Assembly: GCA_019745005.1 (NCBI GenBank)
Contig: JAIETO010000256.1
Span: 1-38,446, forward strand
From: Burkholderiaceae bacterium
GTDB lineage: Bacteria > Pseudomonadota > Gammaproteobacteria > Burkholderiales > Burkholderiaceae_D
Length of the DNA: 38,446 nt
Reading direction: 5' to 3'
In this document: in pieces, positions 20,931-30,629 of the stretch
Numbering within the stretch: the stretch's first letter is position 1
How the letters are laid out: every line of letters begins with the position of its first letter
Notes under the pieces: model-generated
What the model was told of the DNA's origin: nothing
What the model saw: only the letters and a program-made list of their open reading frames with translations
Database searches by the model: none
Program-made: the position numbers and the translations under genes

Positions 20931-21710
20931 TTACAGCCTTGGGACAAACCCGAGGCTGCTTGAAATCTCGTTGGCTGTCTCGATTAAATCGCCCAACCAA
21001 GCTTCTTGCAGGCGGTCGGCAGGCGCTGAAATTGATAGGCCTGCAATCATCTTCCCGCTATCGTCACGAATACCGGCAGCCATGCAGCGCACACCAAGTT
21101 CGAGCTCTTCGTTGTCTCGCGCGTAGCCATTTTCTCGCACCGCCGCTAATTCTTTTTCTAGTTTTGCTAAGTCCGTGATCGAATTTTTGTTATGGCCCGC
21201 TAACCCCGTTCGCATCGCGTAAGAGCGGATAGCTTTAGCATCATCTAAAGAGAGAAAGAGCTTACCAGTAGAGGTTAAGTGAAGCGGCGCGCGGCCACCA
21301 ATCGCGCGTACCACCTGCATGCCAGATCGTTCAGAAAAAGCCCGATCAATATAGACGATCTCATCGCCTTGACGCACCGAAAGGTTAATAGTTTGCTGCG
21401 TGCTTTTATGTAAGCCACGCATAAAATCTAAGGCAGCTTCGCGCACATCCAAGCGGCTTTTCACGACATTGCCTAACTCCAGCAAACGCATGCCTAGACG
21501 ATATAGGCCTGATTCAGAACGATCAACCAAGCGCGTCGTCACGAGATCGTTCAAAATGCGATGCGCTGTGGACGGATGCAAACTCGTCGCAAGTGCGAGT
21601 TCTTTTAGGCTGACGGGCTCTTGATAGCGCGACAAGGCGTCGAGCAAAGTAACCACTCTATCGATGACTTGTATGGCAGTGGAGGTTTTGACTTGGTTTT
21701 TCATAAGCAA
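20931..21710 (-). CDS. IclR family transcriptional regulator
   Basis: IDRVVTLLDALSRYQEPVSLKELALATSLHPSTAHRILNDLV; GRAPLHLTSTGKLFLS; LSISAP. Confidence 0.95.
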   Translation of the reverse strand: MLMKNQVKTSTAIQVIDRVVTLLDALSRYQEPVSLKELALATSLHPSTAHRILNDLVTTRLVDRSESGLYRLGMRLLELGNVVKSRLDVREAALDFMRGLHKSTQQTINLSVRQGDEIVYIDRAFSERSGMQVVRAIGGRAPLHLTSTGKLFLSLDDAKAIRSYAMRTGLAGHNKNSITDLAKLEKELAAVRENGYARDNEELELGVRCMAAGIRDDSGKMIAGLSISAPADRLQEAWLGDLIETANEISSSLGFVPRL

Positions 21711-22096
21711 AGCGGTGTGCAGCAGAGCGTACTTTATACCACATTGTGAAAACGCATGTCATGAATCAAAGTTTGTTTTGGCAGAATATGGTTTAATTGT
21801 TCTAATTAGAAACTTTTTAAAATTCTTTGCAAATCGGAATTACGCAAAATTGTTCTAGCAAGGGCGTTGTCGAAGGCAGACCTTCTTTACGACAAGGCAG
21901 CGCAACACCGCTGGGTTATTACGCGTAAGTCCTAATAAAATCAAAAAATGAGAGACCAAAGTCACCGCTGTATGGCTGTTTAAAATTACAATCACTGTTC
22001 ATTTTTACTTACACTAAAGCAGCCCCAAGCAAGTGAAACCACTTTGTAAGGTTGTGCTTTTTGTGCGTGCATAAAAAACTTAGGAACTAATAAGAC

Positions 22097-22513
22097 ATGC
22101 AAAACGACAATCAACCTTTAGAGCATAACGAAGAGATCAGCGAGTTCAAAAGTCGCAGCGGATTTAAGCGCATCTTCGTTGCATTTTTTTATTCGGTAGA
22201 CGGTTTTAAATCGGCATGGAAGGCTGAACATGCTTTTCGGCAGGAAATGGTCTTGGTGGTCATTGGCTCGATAGTCGCGATGTTTATGCCGGTTTCCGCT
22301 TTTGAAAAATTGGTGATGATTGTGATGTTGTTACAAATTCTTGTGGTTGAACTTATCAACTCAGCGATCGAGGCTGTGGTTGATCGCGTATCCCTAAAGC
22401 GCCATTCACTTTCCAAAAATGCCAAAGACTACGGCAGTGCTGCCGTGCTGTTAACCTTGGTGATGGCCATCGCGACATGGGTTGTGATTTTATTTAATCG
22501 GTTTTTCTACTAA
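22097..22513 (+). CDS. dgkA: Diacylglycerol kinase
   Basis: DGFKSAWKAEHAFRQEMVLV...ELINSAIEAVVDRVSLKRHSLSKNAKDYGSAAVLL. Confidence 0.96.
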   Translation: MQNDNQPLEHNEEISEFKSRSGFKRIFVAFFYSVDGFKSAWKAEHAFRQEMVLVVIGSIVAMFMPVSAFEKLVMIVMLLQILVVELINSAIEAVVDRVSLKRHSLSKNAKDYGSAAVLLTLVMAIATWVVILFNRFFY

Positions 22514-22727
22514 AACATCTTCACGAATCTTTGATGACGCCAAAGTGCGGCACTGATCAAGTCGAAGTGAACATCTTTACGCTGTGGCTATTTACGTTGC
22601 GATTATCAACTAGCTGCGTTGGTTTTCTTCGTTGCATTGCGCCTGCGCTAGTTAGGCGAAATCGTTGACCCACGGCGCGAGCGCAAATGGTGCCGCTTTA
22701 TTTCCGTGAATAAAATGGCAGGAGATT

Positions 22728-23255
22728 ATGTCGAGGATATACAAGTTCACAGCAGCCTTAGTTCTATTCACGTTTGTCGCAGTTGCACTCAGTATTTTGA
22801 CTGAATGTAAAAGTGAACTGTTATTGGGCGTCTTTGTCTTGATACCCGTATTCTGGACACTATGGATCGCTTGCGTTGTGTCTCATAAAGAGAAAACTGG
22901 AATCGCGAAATTGGTTTTACTTTGGGTATTGATTGATCTTGTTGTTCTTCTGTACTCCAGATGGGTATTTGGTAGTTTTCACGGAGTTGATCCAAAAGGT
23001 GGGGCAGAGATTGCTTGGTTGATTGAGTTTTCTCCAATGATATTGCCGATGATTTTGTTCGCTTTCATACCGCTAATCGGAACAGGGTTATCGGCTGTCG
23101 CTGATGGGGCATCATTTTTATTTCTTCCTGCTGGATCAGTTGGTGTTTTGAGGGACTGGCTGGCCGGTTCCATAATATCTGCCATTCCATCTATTACATT
23201 TATTTATCTGCGCCTCTATTGGCAAGTCATAAGAAAGTACGCGCGTTTCAACTAG
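22728..23255 (+). CDS. Uncharacterised multi-pass membrane protein
   Basis: Hydrophobic segments throughout; AGGAG 7 nt upstream of ATG. Confidence 0.65.
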   Translation: MSRIYKFTAALVLFTFVAVALSILTECKSELLLGVFVLIPVFWTLWIACVVSHKEKTGIAKLVLLWVLIDLVVLLYSRWVFGSFHGVDPKGGAEIAWLIEFSPMILPMILFAFIPLIGTGLSAVADGASFLFLPAGSVGVLRDWLAGSIISAIPSITFIYLRLYWQVIRKYARFN

Positions 23256-23669
23256 TTGGCGTGAGGTGGATCACGAGTCGCGATACGCAACGGTCATATA
23301 CCTGTTGAGGTAATTACAGCTAAAGCGCCAGATAAGTGAAAGTCCTGAAAATAGAGAAAGCAATTCCTTGTACGTGGCTATTACGACCTGTGGCCGAGAT
23401 CTGTGCAAGCTGTGTTGGTTTAAAGAAAAAAATTACTGGATGCTTCAGTGATTAGCTTTACGTTCTTTTCAGTTCCTCGGCAAATCATCTCGCGCTTTGA
23501 GTTCGCTACCGCACTAAAACCGGGCTCTATTTGTCGTAGTGATAAATGGGTCAAATCCAACCATGCTACTTTTAATTCATGCAAAGCTCATACTTCCGCA
23601 TTCACAATAAACGTGCACAGCTTTCCGAGTTTCAATTTAACCTGCGCATCTTAAATATGTCTCACTCTC

Positions 23670-25325
23670 TTGAATTCTACGAATAAGTCCAAATCTCATC
23701 GCTCTGATGAAGAGAAACGGTACATACCCATGATGAAGGTGAGCGCGGTTCTTGCGCGCATCTATGCGCGTCTACGTTTCTTATTCCCCGCTCCGAATTT
23801 CGCGCCAAGAGACTTTCCTTTTGGGAGCCAGGAGATCGCCAAACTTCATCGAGTCACCTGCGACGAGACAGCGGCAACGATAGACGACACGACGTGGAAA
23901 GATATGTTGATCGACGAATACATCGTGCGACTGTCTCATAAAACAAGCATATTCGGCCAACAAATTTTACACAACCGCTTGCGCACAGGGCTTTGCGACA
24001 CAGATAACGATGCTTTAGGTCGGCGACTAGGAATTCTGATGGCTGACCCAAAAAAATTGGAAGAATTGCGTCTTTGCTGCCGATCTCTGCGCGATTCTGA
24101 ACAAGAAATTGCCGGCCTACTTTTTGAAGATCAAAGACCAGTTGAGCCAGTTTGGGTGCGCCACACTTGGCTATTACCCATTATGTTAATCGGCTCCATC
24201 TTCTTGGCCTTTACATGGCCGTTGGCGTGGCTACTGACTGGCATGGTGATGTATCTCATTATTTCGCTACAAATTCGTTACACCGATTTGCTTGAAACTT
24301 GGGCGGGAAAGCTTCACTCCTTACAAATGCTGCTGCGCGCAGCAAGTTTGCTGGGCGTGGGCAACCATATGCTGATGAACGAATTTGCAAAGAATCGCGT
24401 ACACGCAAGTAAGCTCAATCGCAGTCTAACTCGCTCACCGTTGCTAAGCGCAATACCAGGTAGCCGAGAGTATGCAAATTGGTTTTTACTGGCAAACATT
24501 ACGCATTATTTTCGGACCGCCAAAATCGTTTTCGAAAACGATAAATTTCTCCGTCAATGTTATTTTGATGTCGCTAATGTCGAAGCCGACATTGCTTTGG
24601 CGTTTCATCTGTTAGAGAGCGGAGTATGGTGTCGCGTGACAAAAAGAGATGTATCAAGCCTCAAATTTGAACAGGTGGTTCATCCATTTTTACTTATTCC
24701 GGCACCACTTAGTATCGAGCTCCAACAGCGAGGTGCATTTATTACGGGCCAAAACGGCATAGGCAAGAGCACATTGTTGCGCACGGTCGGCTTAAACCTT
24801 CTGGTCGCCCGCGCTTTTGGTTTTTGCTATGCCCAAGTAGCGTCTTTACCTGCAACTTCTGTTTTCTCCAGCATGCAAACTGAAGATTCATTGCTGGGAG
24901 GTGAAAGTTTATACATTGCCGAATTGCGACGCGCGAAGGAACTGCTTGCGGCCGCCCATGGCCCGCACGGCGGAATTTACATTATTGATGAGATATTTCG
25001 AGGTACCAACCACCTAGAATCTGTTTCGGCCGCTGCAGCTGTGCTGGATCAGCTAGCCCAAAAAGGCCTCGTAATCGTTTCCTCACACAATCTCATTCTT
25101 GGCGCACTTTTAAAACAGCGCTTAGTGCCACTTTGTGTTAGCGCCCCTGTTGAGGATAGAAGCCAACTACATTTAAAGCACGGCGTGCTCGAAACGACGA
25201 ATGGTATCGCGCTACTAGCGGAGCGTGGATTCGATGCAAGCATTTCAAACAATGCTGCGCGCGTGCATGCTTGGTTAGGAAAATATCTTGCGCATCCATC
25301 AGATTGTGATGAGATTTTCAAATAA
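23670..25325 (+). CDS. MutS-related ATPase with internal transmembrane hairpin
   Basis: MutS ATPase domain: FITGQNGIGKSTLLRTVGLNLLVA, SSMQTEDSLLGGESLYIAELRRAKELL, IYIIDEIFRGTNHLESVSAAAAVLDQL, VIVSSHN; hydrophobic LLPIMLIGSIFLAFTWPLAWLLTGMVMYLII. Start position uncertain. Confidence 0.85.
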   Translation: MNSTNKSKSHRSDEEKRYIPMMKVSAVLARIYARLRFLFPAPNFAPRDFPFGSQEIAKLHRVTCDETAATIDDTTWKDMLIDEYIVRLSHKTSIFGQQILHNRLRTGLCDTDNDALGRRLGILMADPKKLEELRLCCRSLRDSEQEIAGLLFEDQRPVEPVWVRHTWLLPIMLIGSIFLAFTWPLAWLLTGMVMYLIISLQIRYTDLLETWAGKLHSLQMLLRAASLLGVGNHMLMNEFAKNRVHASKLNRSLTRSPLLSAIPGSREYANWFLLANITHYFRTAKIVFENDKFLRQCYFDVANVEADIALAFHLLESGVWCRVTKRDVSSLKFEQVVHPFLLIPAPLSIELQQRGAFITGQNGIGKSTLLRTVGLNLLVARAFGFCYAQVASLPATSVFSSMQTEDSLLGGESLYIAELRRAKELLAAAHGPHGGIYIIDEIFRGTNHLESVSAAAAVLDQLAQKGLVIVSSHNLILGALLKQRLVPLCVSAPVEDRSQLHLKHGVLETTNGIALLAERGFDASISNNAARVHAWLGKYLAHPSDCDEIFK

Positions 25326-25705
25326 CGCAGATGAAAAGGAGTAAATAATTTCCGTGTTGAGCGATGGGTCAACGCAGCTTTTTTTATATTTTGTCTTTGA
25401 TAAAAATTGATGAAATTTTTTTGCGGCAAAGGTGGAGTGGTGATTCCCACTGGTTGTTTGAATTCTAAGATCAAGAGCGCTGCACAACTTATTGCGCGAA
25501 CGAATTTTGTACCAGCGGCATTGGCTACCGTACGCACTGCGCAGTCGCACTGATGCGCTTTTCGATACAATCTTTTACCGCTAGCAACACTTAATCAGAG
25601 CTTCCTTAAATGACTGCTCAGTACAAAAAAGTCTAACCACTCCGCGGCTGCGCTTGACGTCTGCTAAACTTCTCGCGCCGGTCATCCGATCGGCATAACC
25701 ATACG

Positions 25706-25846
25706 TCTTCGGGGCGGGGTGTAATTCCCCACCGGCGGTAAAACTCGCAAGAGTCAAGCCCGCGAGCGCTTGCAATTGCAATTGCAAGGTCAGCAGATCT
25801 GGTGCAATTCCAGGGCCGACGGTATAGTCCGGATGAAAGAAGATGT
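25706..25846 (+). promoter_or_regulatory. FMN riboswitch (RFN element)
   Basis: tcttcggggcggggtgtaattccccaccggcggtaaa ... gtcagcagatctggtgcaattccagggccgacggtatagtccggatgaaagaaga. Confidence 0.96.
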
Positions 25847-25941
25847 GCAGTAACCGTTTCCTCATCGGCTTGCCGATGCGGGAAGCTACGGCTATTTGCT
25901 TGCCCTGCAGCGTTTTTCGTTTTTTACGAGGAGCGTTCCCT

Positions 25942-26640
25942 ATGTTAGTTCATGATTTTCCCTTGCAAGACCCACCTGTGCCAAAGGATACAACCGAGGC
26001 ACTCGACGAGGTGCTCGACGAGGCACTCGACGAGGTACTCAAAAGTCGCATCCATGCGGCACTTCGCGCCATGCGTGCCGGCGTTCCGGTTGTGCTGTTA
26101 GATGATTTCGATCGAGAAAACGAGGCTGATTTAATTGTCGCAGCCGAGCATGTCACGGTCGAGACCATGGCGCTGTTAATCCGTGAATGTAGCGGCATCG
26201 TTTGCCTTTGCCTCAATGCGGAAACCGTGCGCGCACTGGCACTACCGCCGATGGTCACACAGAACGAGAGCCGCTACGGCACGCCCTTCACTGTGTCGAT
26301 TGAAGCACGCGAAGGCATCAGTACGGGTGTCTCAGCGGCAGACCGTGTTACCACGGTACGCGCAGCCATCGCACCCAATGCCAAGCCTGAAGATTTGGTC
26401 AAACCGGGGCATGTATTCCCACTATGCGCAACGACTGGCGGTGTTCTGGCGCGACGTGGGCATACGGAAGGTGCGATAGACCTAGCCGAATTGGCAGGGT
26501 TACGACCCGCTGCCGTTTTGTGTGAGCTGATGAATCCCGATGGCACCATGATGCGCGGCGCTGAAATTGACACATTCGCAGCGACCCACGGTATGCCTAT
26601 ACTAAGCATCGCGGACTTAATTGCCTGGCGCAGCAGATGA
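25942..26640 (+). CDS. ribB: 3,4-dihydroxy-2-butanone 4-phosphate synthase, stand-alone
   Basis: [69 protein letters not shown]; downstream of FMN riboswitch. Confidence 0.96.
   Translation: MLVHDFPLQDPPVPKDTTEALDEVLDEALDEVLKSRIHAALRAMRAGVPVVLLDDFDRENEADLIVAAEHVTVETMALLIRECSGIVCLCLNAETVRALALPPMVTQNESRYGTPFTVSIEAREGISTGVSAADRVTTVRAAIAPNAKPEDLVKPGHVFPLCATTGGVLARRGHTEGAIDLAELAGLRPAAVLCELMNPDGTMMRGAEIDTFAATHGMPILSIADLIAWRSR
25996..26040 (+). repeat. In-frame degenerate 12-bp tandem repeat, about 4 units
   Basis: gaggcactcgac gaggtgctcgac gaggcactcgac gaggtactc, encoding [15 protein letters not shown]. Confidence 0.9.
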
Positions 26641-26741
26641 TTTTTATACTTTAACGGTAAGCACAGAAGACCTCGCCAAGTTGGGAGGTTTTCTCGTAAA
26701 AACCTAACGACGATATGCGAATTTCAGCATCGACGATCAAT

Positions 26742-26820
26742 ATACTGCCTGTTTTTATTACTTTTTTGTGCCAATACCGCTTAATTTATGCGCGTAACAA
26801 AAAAATACATATGACGGTAT
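26742..26820 (+). repeat. 79-bp intergenic repeat, copy B (ATACTGCC family)
   Basis: atactgcctgtttttattac...ccgcttaatttatgcgcgtaacaaaaaaatacatatgacggtat. Confidence 0.65.
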
Positions 26821-26918
26821 ATGAATAGACTTACAAAAATTAGGCGGCATTGCGACGCTCAGCATAAGCTGGTATTTTCGCAATCGGTATGGCAATTCGT
26901 TGAAATAAGGAACGCATA

Positions 26919-27317
26919 ATGAAGTCATGGTCGGAAAAAATGCACAGCACGAAAGCGCCACAAACAAAGCGCTTAGAGAAATCGGGTGCCGGTATGTCAG
27001 CGGGTTCTCTCATGCTGATTTCCACTCCACAAGAAATCGAGGCATTTATCAATCAAATACCTCACGGCCAATCGATCTCAGTCGCACAAATGCGCGATGT
27101 TCTGGCAAAGCAACACAAAGCAGACTGCACTTGTCCTCTCACCACAGGCATTTTCCTGCGCATCGTTGCGGAAGCAGCATTCGAGCAATTGAACACAGCA
27201 CCGAGCAAAAAGATCACGCCGTTTTGGCGCGTGATCGACGCCAATTCAAGTACAGCAAAAAAACTATCTTTTGATAGCAGCTTTATTCAGCAAAGAAGGT
27301 CTGCTGAAGGAATTTAA
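26919..27317 (+). CDS. MGMT/ATL-like DNA-binding-domain protein lacking the PCHR active site
   Basis: IPHGQSISVAQMRDVLAKQHKADCTCPLTTGIFLRIVAEAAFE...ITPFWRVIDANSS...IQQRRSAEGI resembles the winged-helix part of the O6-alkylguanine transferase fold. Confidence 0.65.
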   Translation: MKSWSEKMHSTKAPQTKRLEKSGAGMSAGSLMLISTPQEIEAFINQIPHGQSISVAQMRDVLAKQHKADCTCPLTTGIFLRIVAEAAFEQLNTAPSKKITPFWRVIDANSSTAKKLSFDSSFIQQRRSAEGI

Positions 27318-27626
27318 TACACCTATCTTATTGAACTTTCCATTCCACTATTGTGTAGCCACAAGCACATTTGCCTGGCTGCTGACAATATGAATCCTAA
27401 AAACTAAGGACGCGCAAATAAAGTTGCTGCGCGACCAAATTTTTAACCTGCGACACCCGCTACGGCATCCATTACTGGGCTCGCTGCTCAGTCGACCAAG
27501 TGCGCTTCTCAATTCATACTCTGATCACTGGTTACGCTAATTAGAGATTCCCTAGATATAATTGTGCTATGGTTGTGCAAATAACAAATTTGATTAGCAA
27601 TTTCTTCATATTTAAGACAATCAAGC

Positions 27627-27983
27627 ATGATAGAGCTGCGCAAAAGCCCAAGAACCAACGTCACCTGGCGTGCTGCAATCAAGCTTGATGCGGGCAATAT
27701 TGTTCCAGCCAAAGTGGTCAACGTTTCGGCCACCGGCATTCTTCTGCAATGCGCCCATCGTGTCATCGTCAATAACGAATATCAAGTCATGATGGAAGTA
27801 CCGCGTATTGACCAACCCTCGGGCGTGCCTTACCAAGTGCGCTGTAAAGTCGTGGTGTTGCACGCCATTTTGAGTGGTGATTTTTTTCGTATTGGGGTCA
27901 AATTTAGCGAACTGTCTGATTTGCACCGTAACCTCATCGCCGCGTGGCTTTCTATTGCCACCAAAATCGACCAGCTTGAATAG
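27627..27983 (+). CDS. PilZ domain protein
   Basis: MIELRKSPRTNVTWRAAIKL...VVNVSATGILLQ...RIGVKFSELSD. Confidence 0.85.
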   Translation: MIELRKSPRTNVTWRAAIKLDAGNIVPAKVVNVSATGILLQCAHRVIVNNEYQVMMEVPRIDQPSGVPYQVRCKVVVLHAILSGDFFRIGVKFSELSDLHRNLIAAWLSIATKIDQLE

Positions 27984-28075
27984 GCGGTCGCTCGCGTAGA
28001 AATGCGCTCTGATTCAAACGGCAAAATCAATGCAAACTTGTTGATTCGCGCTTTGCCCACTACAATGTCGCTGTT

Positions 28076-28291
28076 TTGGTGCTCACGACCATGTCCATGG
28101 TTGTAGTTAAACGGGAAACACCATGCCTCAAATCATCGATGCATTTAGTGTGCTGCCCCCGCAACGGTGCACAAGCGCTTGCTATATGCAGTTTCATCGT
28201 ATGTAGTTTGCAGCCATCCTGCTATACCACTGTGCGTTTTGCATGGGAAGGTCAGATGGTGATGCTTGTCAGCCCGGATACCGGCCAAGAT
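28076..28291 (+). promoter_or_regulatory. Cobalamin riboswitch
   Basis: acgggaaacaccatgcctcaa...gtgtgctgcccccgcaacggt...gtcagcccggataccggccaag, upstream of btuB. Confidence 0.93.
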
Positions 28292-28498
28292 AAGTGAAGT
28301 GCTTCGAACGGGGAAATTTCGACAGGCAACGCGGTTCAAATAGGGCTGTTCTGTATCGCTTTCTAGGTGTCTTTACGAGCTGACTGATTGCGCAGCGCAC
28401 GCTCCATAGTTCACATGCCAGTTTCAATTCTGTTCGTGGTGCTTTTTCATCACGCAGCCTACGGGGACGTTGGCAGCGGGTCTTTTTTTAATTGAACC

Positions 28499-30394
28499 AT
28501 GACAAACTTTATTCAACGATGGACAACACGTCCGACCCACGCCGTTGCTCTGGCAACGCTTTCTTTTAGTTTTTTTTCTCCCACGTTGCATGCACAAACG
28601 GTTGATAATCCGCAATCCGTTTTAGTCACGGCGGCACGGCAAGTACAAGCCGCGAAAGACGTACTTGCGGACAATGTCGTACTCAGTGCGGCCGATATTG
28701 CTAGCTCTGGTGCGACAGATTTACTCGATCTTTTACAAAAACAGCGCGGCATAGAAATTACGCGTACTGGTGGCGCCGGCACGGTGGCATCGCTGTTTTT
28801 GCGCGGTGGTGCAAATGCGCAAAATGTCGTGCTGGTAGATGGCATACGCATTGGTTCCTCCACCTCTGGTGGGGCAACGTGGTCTGCCATTCCGCTGTCT
28901 GAAATTGAGCGCGTGGAAATTGTGTATGGCCCCTTGTCCAGCCTGTATGGGGCTGATGCGCTGGGCGGTGTAGTGCAAATCTTTACCAAAAAGGGCGGCA
29001 AAGATTTGGCGCTGCAAGCGAGTCTTGCTACCGGCAGCTATCAGCTTCGGCAATTTAATCTTGGTGTATCGGGACAAATCGTCGATGGCCTGCGCTTTTC
29101 TTTGCATGCAAGTACGGAGAAAAATAAGGGATTTTCTGCCACACGCACGGGCAACTTCTCATATAACCCGGATGACGATGGCTACCAGCAAAGTAGCGTC
29201 AGCGGCAACCTCGTTTGGCAAGCTAGCAAAGACCTCGAACTGGGTTTCAATTTCTTAGAAAGTTATTTGAAAAATCAATTTGATGCGGGTTCGTTTTACG
29301 ATGATAGAGCCACGCAGCGATTGGAAACGCGGGCGATTTTCGCGAAGCTTCAAGTTAATCCGTTTTGGAGCAGCCGTGTGCAAGCCTCACAGGCGCTTGA
29401 TCGTGGTAGTTCGAACGCCTATTACGGCAGCAGCTTCAGTGACCCATTTTTGTTCTACGACGATAGCCGATTCACCACCAAACAAGAAACCTTGAGTTGG
29501 CAAAATGACGTAAAAATCGGCACCGATGTTTTACAAATTTTTGCCGAAACGCGTGACGAAAAGGTCCGCACCTCGACCGAAGAACTCAACGGCAAACGCA
29601 GCACGAATTCTTTGGCAGCGTCCTACGTATTCAAACAAGATGCCCATTTGGCGAATGCCAGTTTGCGATATGACCATAGCAGCCAATATAACGGTAAAGT
29701 CACGGGAAATCTTGCGTATGGATACCGCTTGAACCAAGCCTTGCGCGTCAATGCCAGCGTCGGCACAAGTTTTCGGGCGCCGACCTTCAATGAACTGTAT
29801 TTCCCATTTTTTGGTATTGCCAGCAATCGACCAGAGCGCGGTCGTAATGGCGAAATCGGTTTTGCTTACGACGATGGGGCTGCACAATGGAACGCCAGTT
29901 ACTACCACACCAAAGTGACGGACTTGATTGTGAGCACCAGCGTTTGCCCTATCTTGCAGGCAGAACGCCCGTTTGGTTGCGCCTATAACGTCAACCGTGC
30001 CACCTTGGCGGGCTTCACGGCGGGTGGTAGCGTGAAATTTGATCGCTTTACTTTGCGTGCGGCATTGGATTTGCAGAATCCGAAAGACGATACGACGGAC
30101 ACGCAATTGGCACGCAGAGCGAAGCAACACGCGAACTTGGCGCTCGATTATCGCTTTGATCAACTCAAACTGAGCATAGAAAGTCGGGCGACAGGCAAAC
30201 GTTATGATGATGCGGCAAATAAAAACCGCCTCGCAGGCTATGCCTTGCTAGACGTATCGGCAGAACTCAAATTGGCGAATGATTTGAGCTTGATCGGGCG
30301 TTGGAATAATGTGTTTGATCGCGACTATGAATTGATCAGAACCTACAACACGCCGGGCAGTAACGTCTTTGTGGGTTTGCGTTATCAAAACTAG
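28499..30394 (+). CDS. btuB: TonB-dependent vitamin B12 receptor
   Basis: Signal peptide, TonB box-like PQSVLVTAAR, plug LRGGANAQNVVLVDGIRIG...YGPLSSLYGADALGGVVQIFT, C-terminal VFVGLRYQN. Confidence 0.94.
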   Translation: MTNFIQRWTTRPTHAVALATLSFSFFSPTLHAQTVDNPQSVLVTAARQVQAAKDVLADNVVLSAADIASSGATDLLDLLQKQRGIEITRTGGAGTVASLFLRGGANAQNVVLVDGIRIGSSTSGGATWSAIPLSEIERVEIVYGPLSSLYGADALGGVVQIFTKKGGKDLALQASLATGSYQLRQFNLGVSGQIVDGLRFSLHASTEKNKGFSATRTGNFSYNPDDDGYQQSSVSGNLVWQASKDLELGFNFLESYLKNQFDAGSFYDDRATQRLETRAIFAKLQVNPFWSSRVQASQALDRGSSNAYYGSSFSDPFLFYDDSRFTTKQETLSWQNDVKIGTDVLQIFAETRDEKVRTSTEELNGKRSTNSLAASYVFKQDAHLANASLRYDHSSQYNGKVTGNLAYGYRLNQALRVNASVGTSFRAPTFNELYFPFFGIASNRPERGRNGEIGFAYDDGAAQWNASYYHTKVTDLIVSTSVCPILQAERPFGCAYNVNRATLAGFTAGGSVKFDRFTLRAALDLQNPKDDTTDTQLARRAKQHANLALDYRFDQLKLSIESRATGKRYDDAANKNRLAGYALLDVSAELKLANDLSLIGRWNNVFDRDYELIRTYNTPGSNVFVGLRYQN

Positions 30395-30525
30395 TTGAAG
30401 CCGAATTTGTCGCGTAAGCCTACGCAAGCCGCGTTGAGAACACCAAAGCACGCGATGGCTTGCGCGGCAAAAAAGATGAGTGCACTTTGTGCAGCGATGC
30501 ATGTTCGGAATGCATATCTTTTATG

Positions 30526-30597
30526 ATACTGCATATAGTAAATTTTTAATCCGCTTATAAATTAAGCGCAAATAGGTCTATTTTTTTGCATACTGCC
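30526..30597 (-). repeat. ATACTGCC family repeat, copy C (apparently rearranged)
   Basis: Reverse complement holds gcgcttaatttataagcgga-ttaaaaatttactatatgcagtat, matching the right ~44 nt of A/B/D; the left arm is inverted or overlapping (atactgccgattttttt at 30590). Confidence 0.45.
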
Positions 30598-30629
30598 GAT
30601 TTTTTTGAATTACCTACAAGGCTCGATGA

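Noticed and set aside
22647-22660. Integron attC-like GTTAGGC with nearby aactagc...gctagtt inverted repeat
   Set aside because: No matching RYYYAAC partner at proper spacing and no integrase; a chance match is likely.
22580-23430. Possible duplication flanking the 22728-23255 membrane protein (gtggctatt..., ...gctg(c/t)gttggttt)
   Set aside because: Only short, gapped similarity between the two flanks; not enough to claim a repeat without alignment statistics.
26669-26696. Weak terminator-like hairpin after ribB (gacctc...gaggtttt)
   Set aside because: Stem only about 5 bp with a short T-run; not listed as a feature.
28076-28297. 73-aa ORF in the btuB leader
   Set aside because: Coincides with the cobalamin riboswitch; no protein family resemblance.
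29531-30163. 210-aa minus-strand ORF within btuB
   Set aside because: Shadow ORF antisense to a well-supported BtuB barrel.
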